In this document: one piece after another, positions 33,458-42,906 of the stretch | Layout of the letters: every line of letters starts with the position of its first letter | How positions within the stretch are numbered: the stretch's first letter is position 1 | Assembly: GCF_052089425.1 (NCBI RefSeq) | Contig: NZ_JBQCZW010000010.1 | Span: 5,192 to 69,191, forward strand | From: Ancrocorticia sp052089425 | Lineage (GTDB): Bacteria > Actinomycetota > Actinomycetes > Actinomycetales > Actinomycetaceae | Direction of reading: 5' to 3' | DNA length: 64,000 bases | Translations under genes and position numbers: made by a program | Notes under the pieces: model-generated | What the model saw: only the letters and a program-made list of their open reading frames with translations | The model's database searches: none | What the model was told of the DNA's origin: nothing

Positions 33458-34147
33458 TCACCCGCCGGAGGGCGTGCCGTAGCCAGTAGGTTGGCGCGGG
33501 GTGTAGCCGGCTTCGAGGCGTTCGATCTCATCGTCGGTGAGAGTGAGGTCGAGGGCGGCAGCGGCGTCGGTGAGGTGATGAGGTGTAGTGGCGCCGACGA
33601 TCGGGGCGGTTACGCCGGGTTTGCGCATCACCCATGCAAGCGCTACTTGCGCCATTGGCACGCCGCGCTCTCCAGCGATCTGCTCGACCGCGTCGATGAT
33701 GGGTTTGTCGCGATCCTCGTACCCGCCGAAAAACCGCTCCGCCGCGGGGTCTTTCGCGGATCGGACCGTGCCAGCCTGCCCGAACGGGCGGGTCAGGCGG
33801 CCCTTGGCCAGCGGGCTCCACGGAATCGAGGCCACGCCCTGATCGGCTAATAGGGGAAACATTTCCCGCTCCTCCTCCCGCTGAAGGAGGCTGTACTGGT
33901 TCTGCATTGACACGAACTCGGTCCAACCATTGAGGCGGGCGGTGTACTGCATCTTGGAGAACTGCCACGCGGCCATCGACGAAGCCCCCAAATATCTGGC
34001 CTTTCCGGCCTTCACCACGTCGTGGAGGGCCTCCATCGTCTCCTCCACCGGAGTATCCGGATCAAAGCGGTGAATCTGGTAGAGATCGACGTAGTCCGTG
34101 CCAAGTCTGGTGAGTTTGACGTCGATCTGACGGCAGCCCTCGCGACG
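33458..34147 (-). pseudogene. Aldo/keto reductase lacking its N-terminal third
   Basis: The frame runs open from just after TAG (34150-34148) to the stop at 33458, about 229 codons. It contains TRLGTDYVDLYQIHRFDPDT, GKARYLGASSMAAWQF and the NADP site (VTAPIVGATTPHHLTDA), which equal residues about 100-330 of the family. The first 100 residues with the catalytic Asp, Tyr and Lys are missing, and the only in-frame start (GTG 34048) would give a 196-residue fragment. A deletion between the upstream regulator and this gene is the likely cause. It may not be functional. Confidence 0.75.
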
Positions 34148-34223
34148 CTAGCGAAAAAGCGGAATCTCGGCAGATCTGCATTGGCGGCAGGTCGATCCGG
34201 CACCTTATCGATCAACATGGCCG

Positions 34224-35144
34224 TCACGCTCGATTCTCCCTGTCCGCAGCAACGGTGTCCCGCGCGGCGGCCACCTCGTGGGCGTCCTTAGACAGTTGCA
34301 GCCTGGCGGCTTCCCAGCTGGCTAGCAGATCGAGGCGTTCCTGGCTTTCAGAACCCGCTTCGGCGGTGTAGATGAGGAGCGACAGGCCGGGTTCGGCGGT
34401 TAACTCCATGCCCTCGTAAGTCAGGACCAGATCCCCAACATCGTGGTGATGGAAGTTCTTCGTCCCCGAACCGTGGCGGCGCACGTTGTGAGCTGCCCAT
34501 CGTGTGCGGAATTCGTCGCTGCACGTGGAGAGCTCACCGATGAGATCGTGGAGCTGCTTGTCCCGCGGATCACGGCCAGCCTCGGTGCGCAGTATCGCCA
34601 CCGCCACATCGGCAGCGGCTTCCCATTCGGGGTAGAACTCTCTCGCACGCTCGTCAAGGAAACAAAAACGGGCCAAGTTTCCGTGACCCGGACCATTGAG
34701 CACATGGTCGTAGAACGCTGTGGCCAGCGTGTTGGTGGCGAGGATGTCCATGCGGCCGTTGCGCACGAAAGCAGGGCCGTTGGTGACGGCTTCCAGTGCC
34801 CGTAGAAGGCCGGGTCGAGGAATCCATTTCCCAGATTGACGTCGGCGGACGGGCTCGGCGCCGTCGCGCGCTATACGGGCAAGGTCGAACAGGTGCTCGC
34901 GTTCGGCATTATCGAGCTGTAGGGCGTGCGCGAGGGCATCGAGCACGTTGTTGGATACACCGGCGATATTTCCGCGCTCGATCTTCGAATAGTATTCGAC
35001 ACTAATATCCGCCAGAGCGGCGACCTCACTGCGCCGCAATCCCTCCACGCGACGATTCTCCAACGTAGGGATACCACCCTCGTCCGGGGTGATCTTCGCA
35101 CGCCGGGACATGAGAAACTCACGCACTTGTGCCCTGTTGTCCAT
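34224..35144 (-). CDS. XRE-family regulator with MmyB-like ligand domain
   Basis: This 306-residue protein has a Cro/C1-type helix-turn-helix (LRRSEVAALADISVEYYSKIERG, split here as LRRSEVAALADISVEYY and SKIERG, about 36-58) and the MmyB-like PAS-related domain from about 100 (RNGRMDILATNTLATAFY, LARFCFLDERAREFYPEW, GTKNFHHHDVGDLVLTYEGM). Members are soluble regulators thought to sense small hydrophobic ligands, often next to oxidoreductases. The start at 35144 is set by a -10 box TAGTAT seven bases upstream (leaderless type). It is divergent from the carboxymuconolactone-decarboxylase-like gene and upstream of the truncated reductase, which it may have controlled. Confidence 0.85.
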   Translation of the reverse strand: MDNRAQVREFLMSRRAKITPDEGGIPTLENRRVEGLRRSEVAALADISVEYYSKIERGNIAGVSNNVLDALAHALQLDNAEREHLFDLARIARDGAEPVRRRQSGKWIPRPGLLRALEAVTNGPAFVRNGRMDILATNTLATAFYDHVLNGPGHGNLARFCFLDERAREFYPEWEAAADVAVAILRTEAGRDPRDKQLHDLIGELSTCSDEFRTRWAAHNVRRHGSGTKNFHHHDVGDLVLTYEGMELTAEPGLSLLIYTAEAGSESQERLDLLASWEAARLQLSKDAHEVAAARDTVAADRENRA

Positions 35145-35151
35145 GCTCCCG

Positions 35152-35157
35152 ATACTA
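35152..35157 (-). promoter_or_regulatory. -10 box TAGTAT of the MmyB-like regulator
   Basis: TAGTAT on the minus strand ends seven bases before the ATG at 35144, giving a leaderless transcript. Confidence 0.5.
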
Positions 35158-35281
35158 CGAGTTTCTGTTTCGCCCGGGAACTCCCTGCTGATACACCCCA
35201 CGCCAGGGCATTCCACACTGGCCCGGCAAGCGGTTTAATGGTTAGCGCCCGAATGAATTTCCACGACAAGTAGGAGCAGAG

Positions 35282-35626
35282 ATGACTGAGAACACCGAAA
35301 ACCAGCAGTCCGGATGGACCGGCGGACGCAACGCCTTCGGAGACTTCGCCCCGGGCATGGTGCACTACACCGACAAGGTTCTCTTCGACGAGGTATGGGA
35401 ACGCGAGGGCTTGTCTAAGCGTGACCGCAGTCTAGTCACCATCTCGGCGCTCACGGCGCTGGGGAAGATGGATCAGCTGCAGTTCCACCTCGACTTCGCA
35501 CGGCAGAACGGCGTCACCGACGAGGAACTGAAAGAAGCCCTGCTCCACTTGGCGTTCTACGCCGGCTGGCCCAACGGCATGGGGGCAACCACCGTGCTGA
35601 AGAACATCATCGAAGGCAAGAACTAA
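35282..35626 (+). CDS. Carboxymuconolactone-decarboxylase-family protein
   Basis: This 114-residue protein has the family pattern LSKRDRSLVTISALTALG, LDFARQNGVTDEELKEALLHLAFYAGWPN. The CxxC redox pair of the AhpD-type members is absent, so it belongs to the gamma-carboxymuconolactone-decarboxylase-like branch with unknown small-molecule chemistry. It is divergent from the MmyB-like regulator, a frequent arrangement for such pairs, so that regulator probably controls it. TAGGAGCAGAG gives a good ribosome site before the ATG. Confidence 0.82.
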   Translation: MTENTENQQSGWTGGRNAFGDFAPGMVHYTDKVLFDEVWEREGLSKRDRSLVTISALTALGKMDQLQFHLDFARQNGVTDEELKEALLHLAFYAGWPNGMGATTVLKNIIEGKN

Positions 35627-35767
35627 TGTGTTGCCCGTTCGGTGCAAGCCGGCCTGAGCTCGTGGGGTGAACACCTCCCGCCGCCTCGTCTAGCACCACT
35701 ACCGCGGGCGGCGAAGCCCACATGGTCGCGCGCGCAACTCCACGCGTGAATCTGGGAAGATAGTTCA

Positions 35768-36595
35768 GTGAAGCGACTCGTATTTCTGGATGTAGACGGC
35801 ACTCTGATCAATGGGAATCAAGAAATCCCCGGTTCTGCGCGGGCCGCGATCCGCGAAGCGCTGGCGGCTGGCCACACTCTGATTATCTGTACGGGGCGCG
35901 CCAAGCCGGAGATCTACCCATTCCTGTGGGATTTGGGCTTCCAAGGCTTCATCGGATGCAACGGCGCATATGGAGATCTGGGTGGCGAACGCATTTTTGC
36001 GGATTTGATGCCGGCCTCTGATGTGAGCGAAATATGTAGTTGGCTGGAAGAAAATGGTGCCGCTTGGCTGTGGCAGGGCACGGACACCCTGTACCCGCAC
36101 GGTTTCTTCTTGGATGTCTTCAAGCAGGATGAAAGCGAAGGCGGCGTATCGGGAGATTGGTCTGGCTTTTTGCGGCAGATCGAGCCGGCGCTCGATTGGA
36201 GTGTGCCTGAGCGAGCACTGAAAGTCACCTTCGTATTCCCGAAGGATTCACCGGTGGGAATGGCCGAGGCCGTCGAACGATTCGGCGATCGTTTCTGCAT
36301 TCTTCCCGGGTCCCTTGTCCCCGGCGGATTTCACGATATGTCTGAACTCACAGCGAAGGGAATGTCCAAAGCGGTGGGGGTCAAAGCGTTCGCGAAGCAT
36401 CTGGGCGTTGACTTGAGTGACGTCATTGCTTTTGGGGATTCTGCCAACGATCGCGAGATGCTTGAAGCCGTTGGCCACGGTATCGCGATGGGTAACCATA
36501 GAGATGGAATTGAAGAAGTAGCCGCGTGGACTACGAGATCGGTTGACGACGACGGGTTGGCCTTTGGCTTCCGTGAGCTGGGACTGATTAAGTAG
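35768..36595 (+). CDS. HAD-family (Cof-type) phosphatase
   Basis: This 275-residue protein starts at GTG with FLDVDGTLI (nucleophile Asp in DVDGT), ICTGR as motif II, KGMSKAVGVKAFAKHLG with the motif III Lys, and IAFGDSANDREML as motif IV, plus the type IIB cap between. Such enzymes dephosphorylate sugar phosphates or flavin-type metabolites in the cytoplasm. Its stop is 18 bases before the RND transporter, but that gene has its own leaderless promoter, so coupling is uncertain. Substrate not readable. Confidence 0.85.
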   Translation: MKRLVFLDVDGTLINGNQEIPGSARAAIREALAAGHTLIICTGRAKPEIYPFLWDLGFQGFIGCNGAYGDLGGERIFADLMPASDVSEICSWLEENGAAWLWQGTDTLYPHGFFLDVFKQDESEGGVSGDWSGFLRQIEPALDWSVPERALKVTFVFPKDSPVGMAEAVERFGDRFCILPGSLVPGGFHDMSELTAKGMSKAVGVKAFAKHLGVDLSDVIAFGDSANDREMLEAVGHGIAMGNHRDGIEEVAAWTTRSVDDDGLAFGFRELGLIK

Positions 36596-36600
36596 TTCGA

Positions 36601-36606
36601 TAGACT
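36601..36606 (+). promoter_or_regulatory. -10 box TAGACT of the RND transporter
   Basis: TAGACT is seven bases before ATG 36614, the spacing of leaderless transcripts. No ribosome binding site is present. Confidence 0.5.
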
Positions 36607-36613
36607 GCCGATC

Positions 36614-39600
36614 ATGGATAGATTGGCACGCGCATCACTCCGAAATCGATCGTTTGTGGCGCTCGTCTGTATCGCGGCAGCGATATTGGGTGGGCTTTCC
36701 ATGTCGTCAATGAAGCAAGAACTTATACCTCAGGTTGAGCTTCCTGCTGTTTCGGTTGTGGTGGTTTCTCCGGGTGCCACGGCTGACCAAATCAATGACC
36801 GTGTGGCCGTGCCTATTGAACAGCAGATGGCCACGGTTCCTGAGGTCAAGGGGACCACCACTAACTCGTCCTCTTCCTACGGCATGGTGACCGTGGAGTT
36901 GGAGTATGGGACCGAGCTTTCGCGTGCTACCGCAAAGATCGAGCAGTCCATTTCTGAGATTGACGATACGTTCCCAGAAGATACCTCCGTTGAGGTAACC
37001 TCGGGAGGTTCTTCAGATATTCCGCTCGCCCAGATTGGTGTAACGAGCGATGGTGATGCGCTGCAGACTGCGCAGAACGTGCGCGGCTCCGTCATTCCGC
37101 AACTGGAGAAGATTGATGGCATTGCCTCAGCCCAGTTGATTGGCGCACCGGAGCAGCGGGTCACGATCTCGCTCAATATGGAGGCAGCAGCAACCCAAGG
37201 GGTGAGCCCGGATGCCATTCAAGATGCGCTGGACAACAACGGGTTGTCCGTCCCGGCTGGAACCGTTTCGGGAGACGATCACACACTCGACGTAACGATT
37301 GGCGAGGATATTGATTCGCTGGATGGACTGAAGGAGATTCCACTTCAGGCCACGGACCCGTTGACTGGTCAAGACGGATCGGTTGCTCTGGGGGATGTAG
37401 CGGACGTTGAGCTCACTGGGGAAACGCCCCAGCTAGCTGCCCGGATCGATGGCAAGCCAGCCGTTGCCATGATCGTGTTCCCCACGGCCAATGCGAACAT
37501 TGTTGAAACCTCTGAGGCCCTCAACGATGCCCTCGCTGATAACACTGACATGGTGGGCGAAGGTGCAGCCTTTACCACGATCTTCGATCAGGCACCCTTC
37601 ATCACCAGCTCTATCGAGGCTCTCGCTGAAGAGGGTGTCATGGGCCTTGTCATGGCCGTGGCGGTGATTCTCATCTTCCTCGTGTCCGTTCGTCCCACCC
37701 TTGTGACGGCAATTTCCATCCCCATGTCGTTGCTCCTCGCGTTCATCTTTATGAACTTGGCGGGCTACTCGCTCAACATGCTGACGCTCTCCGCGCTGAT
37801 CATCACGATTGGGCGCGTGGTGGACGATTCCATCGTGGTGATTGAGAACATCAAGCGGCACCTTGAATACGGGGATCCCAAGCGCAGGGCGATCCTCACA
37901 GCTGTCAAGGAAGTGGCCTCCGCGATCACGGCGTCCACGATTGTCACCTGCCTTGTGTTCATCCCGGTTGGCTTCGTCTCCGGCATGGTGGGAGAGCTCT
38001 TCCGTCCGTTCGCTCTGACCGTCGTGCTAGCGATGGCGGCGTCACTCTTTGTTTCGCTGACGATCATTCCGGTGCTTGCCTACTGGTTCCTTCGCCCCTC
38101 TAAGGCTGCCCGTGCATCTGAGGAAGCGGTGCGAGCTGCAGAATCGGCCAGCCAGGTGATCGAATCTCGAACTGCGGAGCAGGCACGCGAAAAGGCTGAT
38201 CGCCTGCTGGCAGAGCAGCGTGATGCCGCCGAGGTCAAGGAACAGAAGTCGTGGCTGCGCCGCGGTTACCGCCCGGTACTGAACGGCACGCAGAAGCACC
38301 CAGTGATCACGCTGGTAACTGCTGTTGCTATTTTGGGTGGCACGGGTGCGCTGTACCCGCTGCTGAACCAAAATTTGCTGGGTGATACCGGCCAGAATAT
38401 GGTGATGCTATCTCAGGAGGCCCCTGCTGGTACCGATTTGGAGGGCCTGACCGATCGGGCGGCCGTCGCAGAAGAAGCGCTCGGGGACGTGGCCGGCGTG
38501 GAGTCTGTAGCCACGACCGTTGGCGGTGCGGGAATGGGCCAATCTGGTTCCACAATTTCTTACGTTGTCACGACGGATGAGGATGCGGATCAAGAGGAGC
38601 TGAGCCAGACGCTTGAAGACACGTTGGCTGAGAACTCCTCTGGCGATCAGACGGGCGCCTCGGAGATGGAGGGGCTGACCTCCAGTTCCGTTGATATCAA
38701 CATCGTGGCGAATAACGAAGAGACTCTTCAGGAAGCCAACGATGTTCTCTTTGATGCGCTGCAAGGCGTTGAGGGAAGCCGTCAGGTCACCACGAACCTT
38801 TCGGCCGAACAACCGTCCGTCAAGGTGACTGTGGATAGGGAAGCGGCGGCTGCCGGTGGTATGAGCGAGAACGATATCGTGGGCCTGATCGCGGCTCAGA
38901 TCGTCTCCCCGTCCATTGGGCAGATCACCCTGAACAACATTGACACGGATATCTACGTGAAGCTGACGGATCCGGTGACAAGCTTGGATGACCTCCAGAA
39001 CATGGAGATTATGGGCCAGCCGATCTCCGCCTTTGCCACTGTGGAGGAAGTAAACGTTGTCCCGAGCGTTGTGACCATCAATGGTCAGCAGACGGCCACC
39101 ATTTCCGTGACAGCGGAAGACCCGGACGAACTGGGAACGGTTCGTGACAACGTAGCAGAGATTGTGGAATCCACTGATCTTCCCGCGGGCGCTACAACAA
39201 CTGAAGCGGGCGCGGCCGCGCAGCTGAACGAAGTGTTCGGTCAGCTTGGCTTGGCTCTGGCCGCTGCGGTACTGCTGATCTACGTAGTGTTGGTGTGGAT
39301 TTTCAAGAGTCTGACCCAACCGTTGATCCTGCTAGTTTCCATCCCGTTCGCGGCGATCGGCGCATTCTTGGCTATGTTGATGACTGGCACACCGCTCGGT
39401 ATCTCTTCGCTCATCGGCCTCCTCATGCTCGCTGGCATCGTGGTAACCAATGCGATTGTGCTGATCGATCTGATTAACCAGTATCGCCGCCGCGGAATGG
39501 ACATGGATGAGGCAATCGATCTTGGCGCTCAGCGCCGCCTCCGCCCGATCATCATGACGGCGCTGGCCACGATCGCTGCGCTGGTGCCGATGGCACTCGG

Positions 39601-39979
39601 GATCACGGGGCAAGCCGGGTTTATTTCTCAGCCGCTTGCCGTCACGGTGATTGGCGGCCTGATCTCCTCCACGCTCCTGACGCTGATTCTGCTGCCTGTG
39701 CTTTACCGCCTGACGCAGAAGAACGCCATTAAAAAGGAGGATCTAGAGGCCGAAGCCGAAGAGGATCGCGATTTCGAGCAATCTGATCGTGCCCGCTCCT
39801 CACGCCCCGTGCCCGCAGCAATCACTGCCGGTGCAGCTGAATCGGCGTCTACTTCTGGTGCGAAGCCGGGCGGCTCGGATTCTTCGGCTTTGGACAACTC
39901 CGAAACCTCAGGCCGGGGCAACCGAAAGAACAGGAGCCATCGCAATCACCTCTTTGGCCGAGGCCGGAACAAGCGCTAA
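36614..39979 (+). CDS. RND-family efflux permease, HAE-1 (AcrB/SwrC) type
   Basis: This 1121-residue protein has the two-fold RND layout: helix 1, an extracytoplasmic domain (about 35-330), helices 2-6, a second half from about 560. Asp404 and Asp405 in RVVDDSIVVIEN are the proton-relay pair of helix 4. A charged, coiled-coil-like cytoplasmic insert (about 495-550, KAARASEEAVRAAESASQ) and a 70-residue Ser/Ala/acid tail (from about 1040) are larger than usual. In Gram-positive bacteria such transporters (like SwrC) work without TolC or adaptor and export lipopeptides or other amphiphiles. No adaptor gene is near. A perfect terminator hairpin lies at 40082. Confidence 0.88.
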   Translation: MDRLARASLRNRSFVALVCIAAAILGGLSMSSMKQELIPQVELPAVSVVVVSPGATADQINDRVAVPIEQQMATVPEVKGTTTNSSSSYGMVTVELEYGTELSRATAKIEQSISEIDDTFPEDTSVEVTSGGSSDIPLAQIGVTSDGDALQTAQNVRGSVIPQLEKIDGIASAQLIGAPEQRVTISLNMEAAATQGVSPDAIQDALDNNGLSVPAGTVSGDDHTLDVTIGEDIDSLDGLKEIPLQATDPLTGQDGSVALGDVADVELTGETPQLAARIDGKPAVAMIVFPTANANIVETSEALNDALADNTDMVGEGAAFTTIFDQAPFITSSIEALAEEGVMGLVMAVAVILIFLVSVRPTLVTAISIPMSLLLAFIFMNLAGYSLNMLTLSALIITIGRVVDDSIVVIENIKRHLEYGDPKRRAILTAVKEVASAITASTIVTCLVFIPVGFVSGMVGELFRPFALTVVLAMAASLFVSLTIIPVLAYWFLRPSKAARASEEAVRAAESASQVIESRTAEQAREKADRLLAEQRDAAEVKEQKSWLRRGYRPVLNGTQKHPVITLVTAVAILGGTGALYPLLNQNLLGDTGQNMVMLSQEAPAGTDLEGLTDRAAVAEEALGDVAGVESVATTVGGAGMGQSGSTISYVVTTDEDADQEELSQTLEDTLAENSSGDQTGASEMEGLTSSSVDINIVANNEETLQEANDVLFDALQGVEGSRQVTTNLSAEQPSVKVTVDREAAAAGGMSENDIVGLIAAQIVSPSIGQITLNNIDTDIYVKLTDPVTSLDDLQNMEIMGQPISAFATVEEVNVVPSVVTINGQQTATISVTAEDPDELGTVRDNVAEIVESTDLPAGATTTEAGAAAQLNEVFGQLGLALAAAVLLIYVVLVWIFKSLTQPLILLVSIPFAAIGAFLAMLMTGTPLGISSLIGLLMLAGIVVTNAIVLIDLINQYRRRGMDMDEAIDLGAQRRLRPIIMTALATIAALVPMALGITGQAGFISQPLAVTVIGGLISSTLLTLILLPVLYRLTQKNAIKKEDLEAEAEEDRDFEQSDRARSSRPVPAAITAGAAESASTSGAKPGGSDSSALDNSETSGRGNRKNRSHRNHLFGRGRNKR

Positions 39980-40081
39980 TCGCGCAGAAAAGCAACTGAA
40001 CAATATGCCGCGCGGGACTCATCGCTACCCGCATGGCGCCTCTTTGGGCGCAAGTAGGGTTCGTCAACAATCCGCCGCGAG

Positions 40082-40114
40082 GGACTGAGCAAGCACAGCG
40101 AGCTTGCTCAGTCC
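40082..40114 (+). terminator. Terminator after the RND gene
   Basis: GGACTGAGCAAGC and GCTTGCTCAGTCC form a perfect 13-base-pair stem with a seven-base loop, followed by TTT. Two imperfect copies of AACAAT-N2-GCCGCG-N-GGGACT occur before it (39999 and 40066). Confidence 0.75.
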
Positions 40115-40185
40115 TTTGGTGTACCGTGGGCTTATCCGTGGGATGCCATCGTTGGAGTCCCCACACTTTCGAATCGGGTGACACA

Positions 40186-40404
40186 ATGCTGAACGAATCA
40201 CAACCTGCAAACCGCCACACACCCAGCGGATCAAAACATGTGACCGGCGCCCTTCTATTTGCTTCGGCTGCGGCTGGATTAGTCCTCGTACCGGCGCTTG
40301 AGAGCTTTCGTATTGTCTTCATTGCGATGTCTCTAGGTTTCTCACTACTTACGCTGTTCTTGCTGATACGAAGGTCAGCTCGGGCTGGAACAAAGCGAGA
40401 CTAA
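40186..40404 (+). CDS. Small two-helix membrane protein, unknown
   Basis: The 72-residue product has a polar N-terminus (about 18 residues), two hydrophobic helices (about 20-38 and 43-61) and a basic end (RRSARAGTKRD). It is not similar in sequence to the duplicated small proteins at 7851 and 11631. There is no clear ribosome site; the ATG at 40186 is the first that leaves a plausible membrane topology. It lies between the RND terminator and a sensor kinase. Function unknown, and it could be spurious. Confidence 0.45.
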   Translation: MLNESQPANRHTPSGSKHVTGALLFASAAAGLVLVPALESFRIVFIAMSLGFSLLTLFLLIRRSARAGTKRD

Positions 40405-40721
40405 CCTTGGTCTTGCACCATACAGTTCGAAGGCTTTTGTGCTGTGCTTTGTGCAAAAACTCTTCTTAGAATCCCAGCTGGAGTCCTGAACGATGCGCGG
40501 GAACTCCGCACCAGCGTGGTGGCAGTTGGCTAACTATGCTCGCAAAGCAAGGATCGGTCGCGCGATAAGACGGTGTCGTAAAAGTTAGGACGTCTTTACC
40601 CCCATAAAACCTGCCCGGTAGCGGTAAGATGAACCGAAGGTTGGCGCTGCGGCCGTGCAGATGGCAGGGCGCCAGTTGGTCCGCAGTGCAACGATGCGCC
40701 CAGTTGTGTGAGGAGCGAAGG
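40405..40721. other. Intergenic region before the sensor kinase
   Basis: Contains two near copies of GCGCCAGTTGG (about 40669 and 40697) but no supported gene. A ribosome site GAGGAG at 40709 belongs to the kinase. Confidence 0.4.
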
Positions 40722-41930
40722 ATGTCTGATACCCCGCGCCCTCGCTCCATGTGGCGTCCTCACCTTCGCACCCGCCAGCGCGATATGCGAGTGGGGGCCG
40801 GTCTGATTCTGGGGGCCGGACTTCTTGTCCTGTCCGTCGCCACCTCGCAGAACGTGGACTGGGGCAGCTTCGGATTCGCACTACTCTTTGGTTCATGCGC
40901 GGCCGTGGCACTCTCTGGCATGTTTCCTCGCACATCCGCCACGGTGTTGGCCGTGGTGTATCCGCTCGTCTGGTTTACTCCTGAACGCACCCTTCAGCTT
41001 GCCTCCATCTCCATCTTCATCGTGGTGGTGATGCTGCTCTGGAATAGGGAACACCTTGCTGCCGCGATTTTCGGCCTGTGGTATTACCTGTGGTCGGTCA
41101 TCCTCATGATCCCCACAAGCTCCACATCGGAGCTCGTCACGGGCGGCTTCGTATGGGCTGGCCTGCTGGCCGCATTTGCGGTTGTGGGTGAACTGCTTGG
41201 GCGCCAGTACACGGCCAATGAGCAGTTGGAGGCCCGCCGCCGCAAAGAGCTCGCTGACCAGCGCCTAGCGATTGCCCGCGAACTCCATGACACCGTCGTC
41301 TACTCCACCACGATCATGGTGATGCGTGCCGAGGCGGCCAAACTCAACGTGGCACGGTCTCCCTGCGCAACAACCGACGATTCTCAAGCAGAGGACTGGG
41401 CTGCCAACGTCTCAGAGGATCTGGAGTCCATCGCGAACACGGGCCGGCGCGCCACGGCAGATCTGCGAGCGATGCTGGCCGTGCTCCGTGTATCCGAATC
41501 TGATGCCGCTGGGACACCTGAAACCGAACGCTTCACGATCCCCCAGACGTCTCTCCGCCAGGTACTTCGCGAGCAAGCGGACAAAGTGGAAAAGTCCGGC
41601 CTGACGGTTCAGATGGCCGTGGAAGGTGACGTCACGACCCTCCCAGAGGACGTCACGTCCGCTCTGGCTATGATCGTCACGGAGGCGTGTTCCAACATGG
41701 TCAAGCACGCCAGCCGCAGCGCCCCTGCCACCATCATGATTGATGTTCAGGACGATGCCGTTGAAGGGGCCTTCGTTAACGGACTGGTCTCCGCACGCGC
41801 GGGCAGGGAGCGGCAGGGCTACGGTTTGACGGGCCTACAGGAGCGGGCAGAAACTTTGGGAGGAACCGTGGATTTCTCCACAACCGAATCACGCTGGATC
41901 ATTCGAGTATCCATCCCAACAAAAAGATAG
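40722..41930 (+). CDS. Sensor histidine kinase (HisKA_3 type)
   Basis: This 402-residue kinase has about five membrane helices in the first 160 residues with almost no outside domain, then the dimerisation box with His189 in ARELHDTVVYSTTIMV and a HATPase domain (VTEACSNMVKHASRS, GLTGLQERAETLGG). It senses something within or at the membrane and phosphorylates the regulator encoded directly downstream. GAGGAG ten bases before ATG 40722 decides the start over an in-frame upstream ATG. The next non-regulator gene downstream encodes a small secreted peptide with palindromic promoter, a possible target or ligand. Confidence 0.85.
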   Translation: MSDTPRPRSMWRPHLRTRQRDMRVGAGLILGAGLLVLSVATSQNVDWGSFGFALLFGSCAAVALSGMFPRTSATVLAVVYPLVWFTPERTLQLASISIFIVVVMLLWNREHLAAAIFGLWYYLWSVILMIPTSSTSELVTGGFVWAGLLAAFAVVGELLGRQYTANEQLEARRRKELADQRLAIARELHDTVVYSTTIMVMRAEAAKLNVARSPCATTDDSQAEDWAANVSEDLESIANTGRRATADLRAMLAVLRVSESDAAGTPETERFTIPQTSLRQVLREQADKVEKSGLTVQMAVEGDVTTLPEDVTSALAMIVTEACSNMVKHASRSAPATIMIDVQDDAVEGAFVNGLVSARAGRERQGYGLTGLQERAETLGGTVDFSTTESRWIIRVSIPTKR

Positions 41931-41942
41931 GCGGTGAATACG

Positions 41943-42605
41943 ATGGGTGAAACTGGGATACGGGCGGCGCGCGTCGTCGTCGTCGACGATGATGAACTCG
42001 TACGTGAAAACATCCGAACCTACCTTGCGGGCGCACGTGATATCGAAATCGTGGGTGTGGGGGCTACGGGGTTCGAGGCCACGCGGCTCGCGGGTGCGCT
42101 GGAGCCGGACATCGTGATGATGGACATTCGGATGCCCGTGATGGATGGGATTTCCGCCGCGGAGCAGATTCGTAGTTTGTATCCGCATATTAAAGTGGTC
42201 CTGCTGACGACGTTTGACGACGACGACGCCATGCTTGCCGGGCTCCGCGCTGGCGTTGCCGGGTTTCTCCTCAAGAGCACATCGCCGGAGGATCTGGTAC
42301 ACGGACTGCGCCAGGTGATGGCGGGAGGGACAGTGGTGTCTCCTGGCCCCACCGCGCGCCTCGTGCGTGACTATCTTGTGCGGCCCGAGCCCGTTGATCA
42401 GATGGACGTGGAGTTTTCTGTGCGTGAGCAGGAGGTGCTGGAGCTACTGTGCCAGGCCTATACGAATCAGGAGATCGCGGAGAAGCTGTACGTGCGCGAA
42501 TCCACCGTGAAATCCCACGTGTCCTCCATCATGGCCAAGCTGGGTGTCAGTAGCCGTCTGAAGGTTGTGGTGAGGGCTCACGAGCTGGGGTTGGTGCGGC
42601 ATTAG
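41943..42605 (+). CDS. NarL-family response regulator
   Basis: This 220-residue protein has a receiver domain with acidic cluster VVVVDDDE, phospho-acceptor Asp61 (IVMMDIRMP) and Lys in LLKS, then a LuxR-type DNA-binding domain (VREQEVLELLCQAYTNQEIAEKL, then RESTVKSHVSSIMAKLG). An in-frame GTG at 41934 is an alternative start; the AGGCGG before 41943 fits ATG. It is 12 bases behind the kinase and forms its pair. The palindrome CTCCTACTTTAGTAGGAG about 200 bases further on is a good binding-site candidate. Confidence 0.87.
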   Translation: MGETGIRAARVVVVDDDELVRENIRTYLAGARDIEIVGVGATGFEATRLAGALEPDIVMMDIRMPVMDGISAAEQIRSLYPHIKVVLLTTFDDDDAMLAGLRAGVAGFLLKSTSPEDLVHGLRQVMAGGTVVSPGPTARLVRDYLVRPEPVDQMDVEFSVREQEVLELLCQAYTNQEIAEKLYVRESTVKSHVSSIMAKLGVSSRLKVVVRAHELGLVRH

Positions 42606-42806
42606 GGCGAGGGGTGTGCGAGTGGCCTAAGCCTGTGGGGGCGCGAAAGGTCTAGGCCGTTTGGCCCAGGCGGAGGCGGGATAACTCTTTGAATCCACGT
42701 TGTTTCTCAGATAGTAGCTACGGAGTCTCAGCATATGGCTTTTCAGGCAACTGGTTTGAGCAGTAATCTGAGGGCGAGGGCGAGTAAACCGCGGAACGGC
42801 ACGGAT

Positions 42807-42840
42807 CTCCTACTTTAGTAGGAGTGCAAGTTCCTACTTT
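42807..42840. promoter_or_regulatory. Palindrome CTCCTACTTTAGTAGGAG plus a third half-site
   Basis: CTCCTACT and AGTAGGAG are perfect inverted arms around TT (42807-42824). A third copy, TTCCTACTTT, follows at 42831-42840, so AGTAGGA-N8-TCCTACT forms a second dyad. It lies 70-100 bases before the peptide gene and 200 bases after the response regulator, a fitting regulator array. Confidence 0.6.
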
Positions 42841-42906
42841 CGGGGGAGAGACTCCCGGGGGTCCTCTCGATAGGCTTATGCCGTTGGACGAAAAGGGAGG
42901 ATTTCG

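Noticed and set aside
35761..35766. TAGTTC as leaderless -10 box for the HAD phosphatase
   Set aside because: It lies only one base before the GTG, too close for the 6-7 base spacing seen at the other leaderless starts.
39999..40086. Two similar 21-base segments before the RND terminator as a mobile-element footprint
   Set aside because: They are imperfect, have no target-site duplication or transposase nearby, and may only reflect local slippage.
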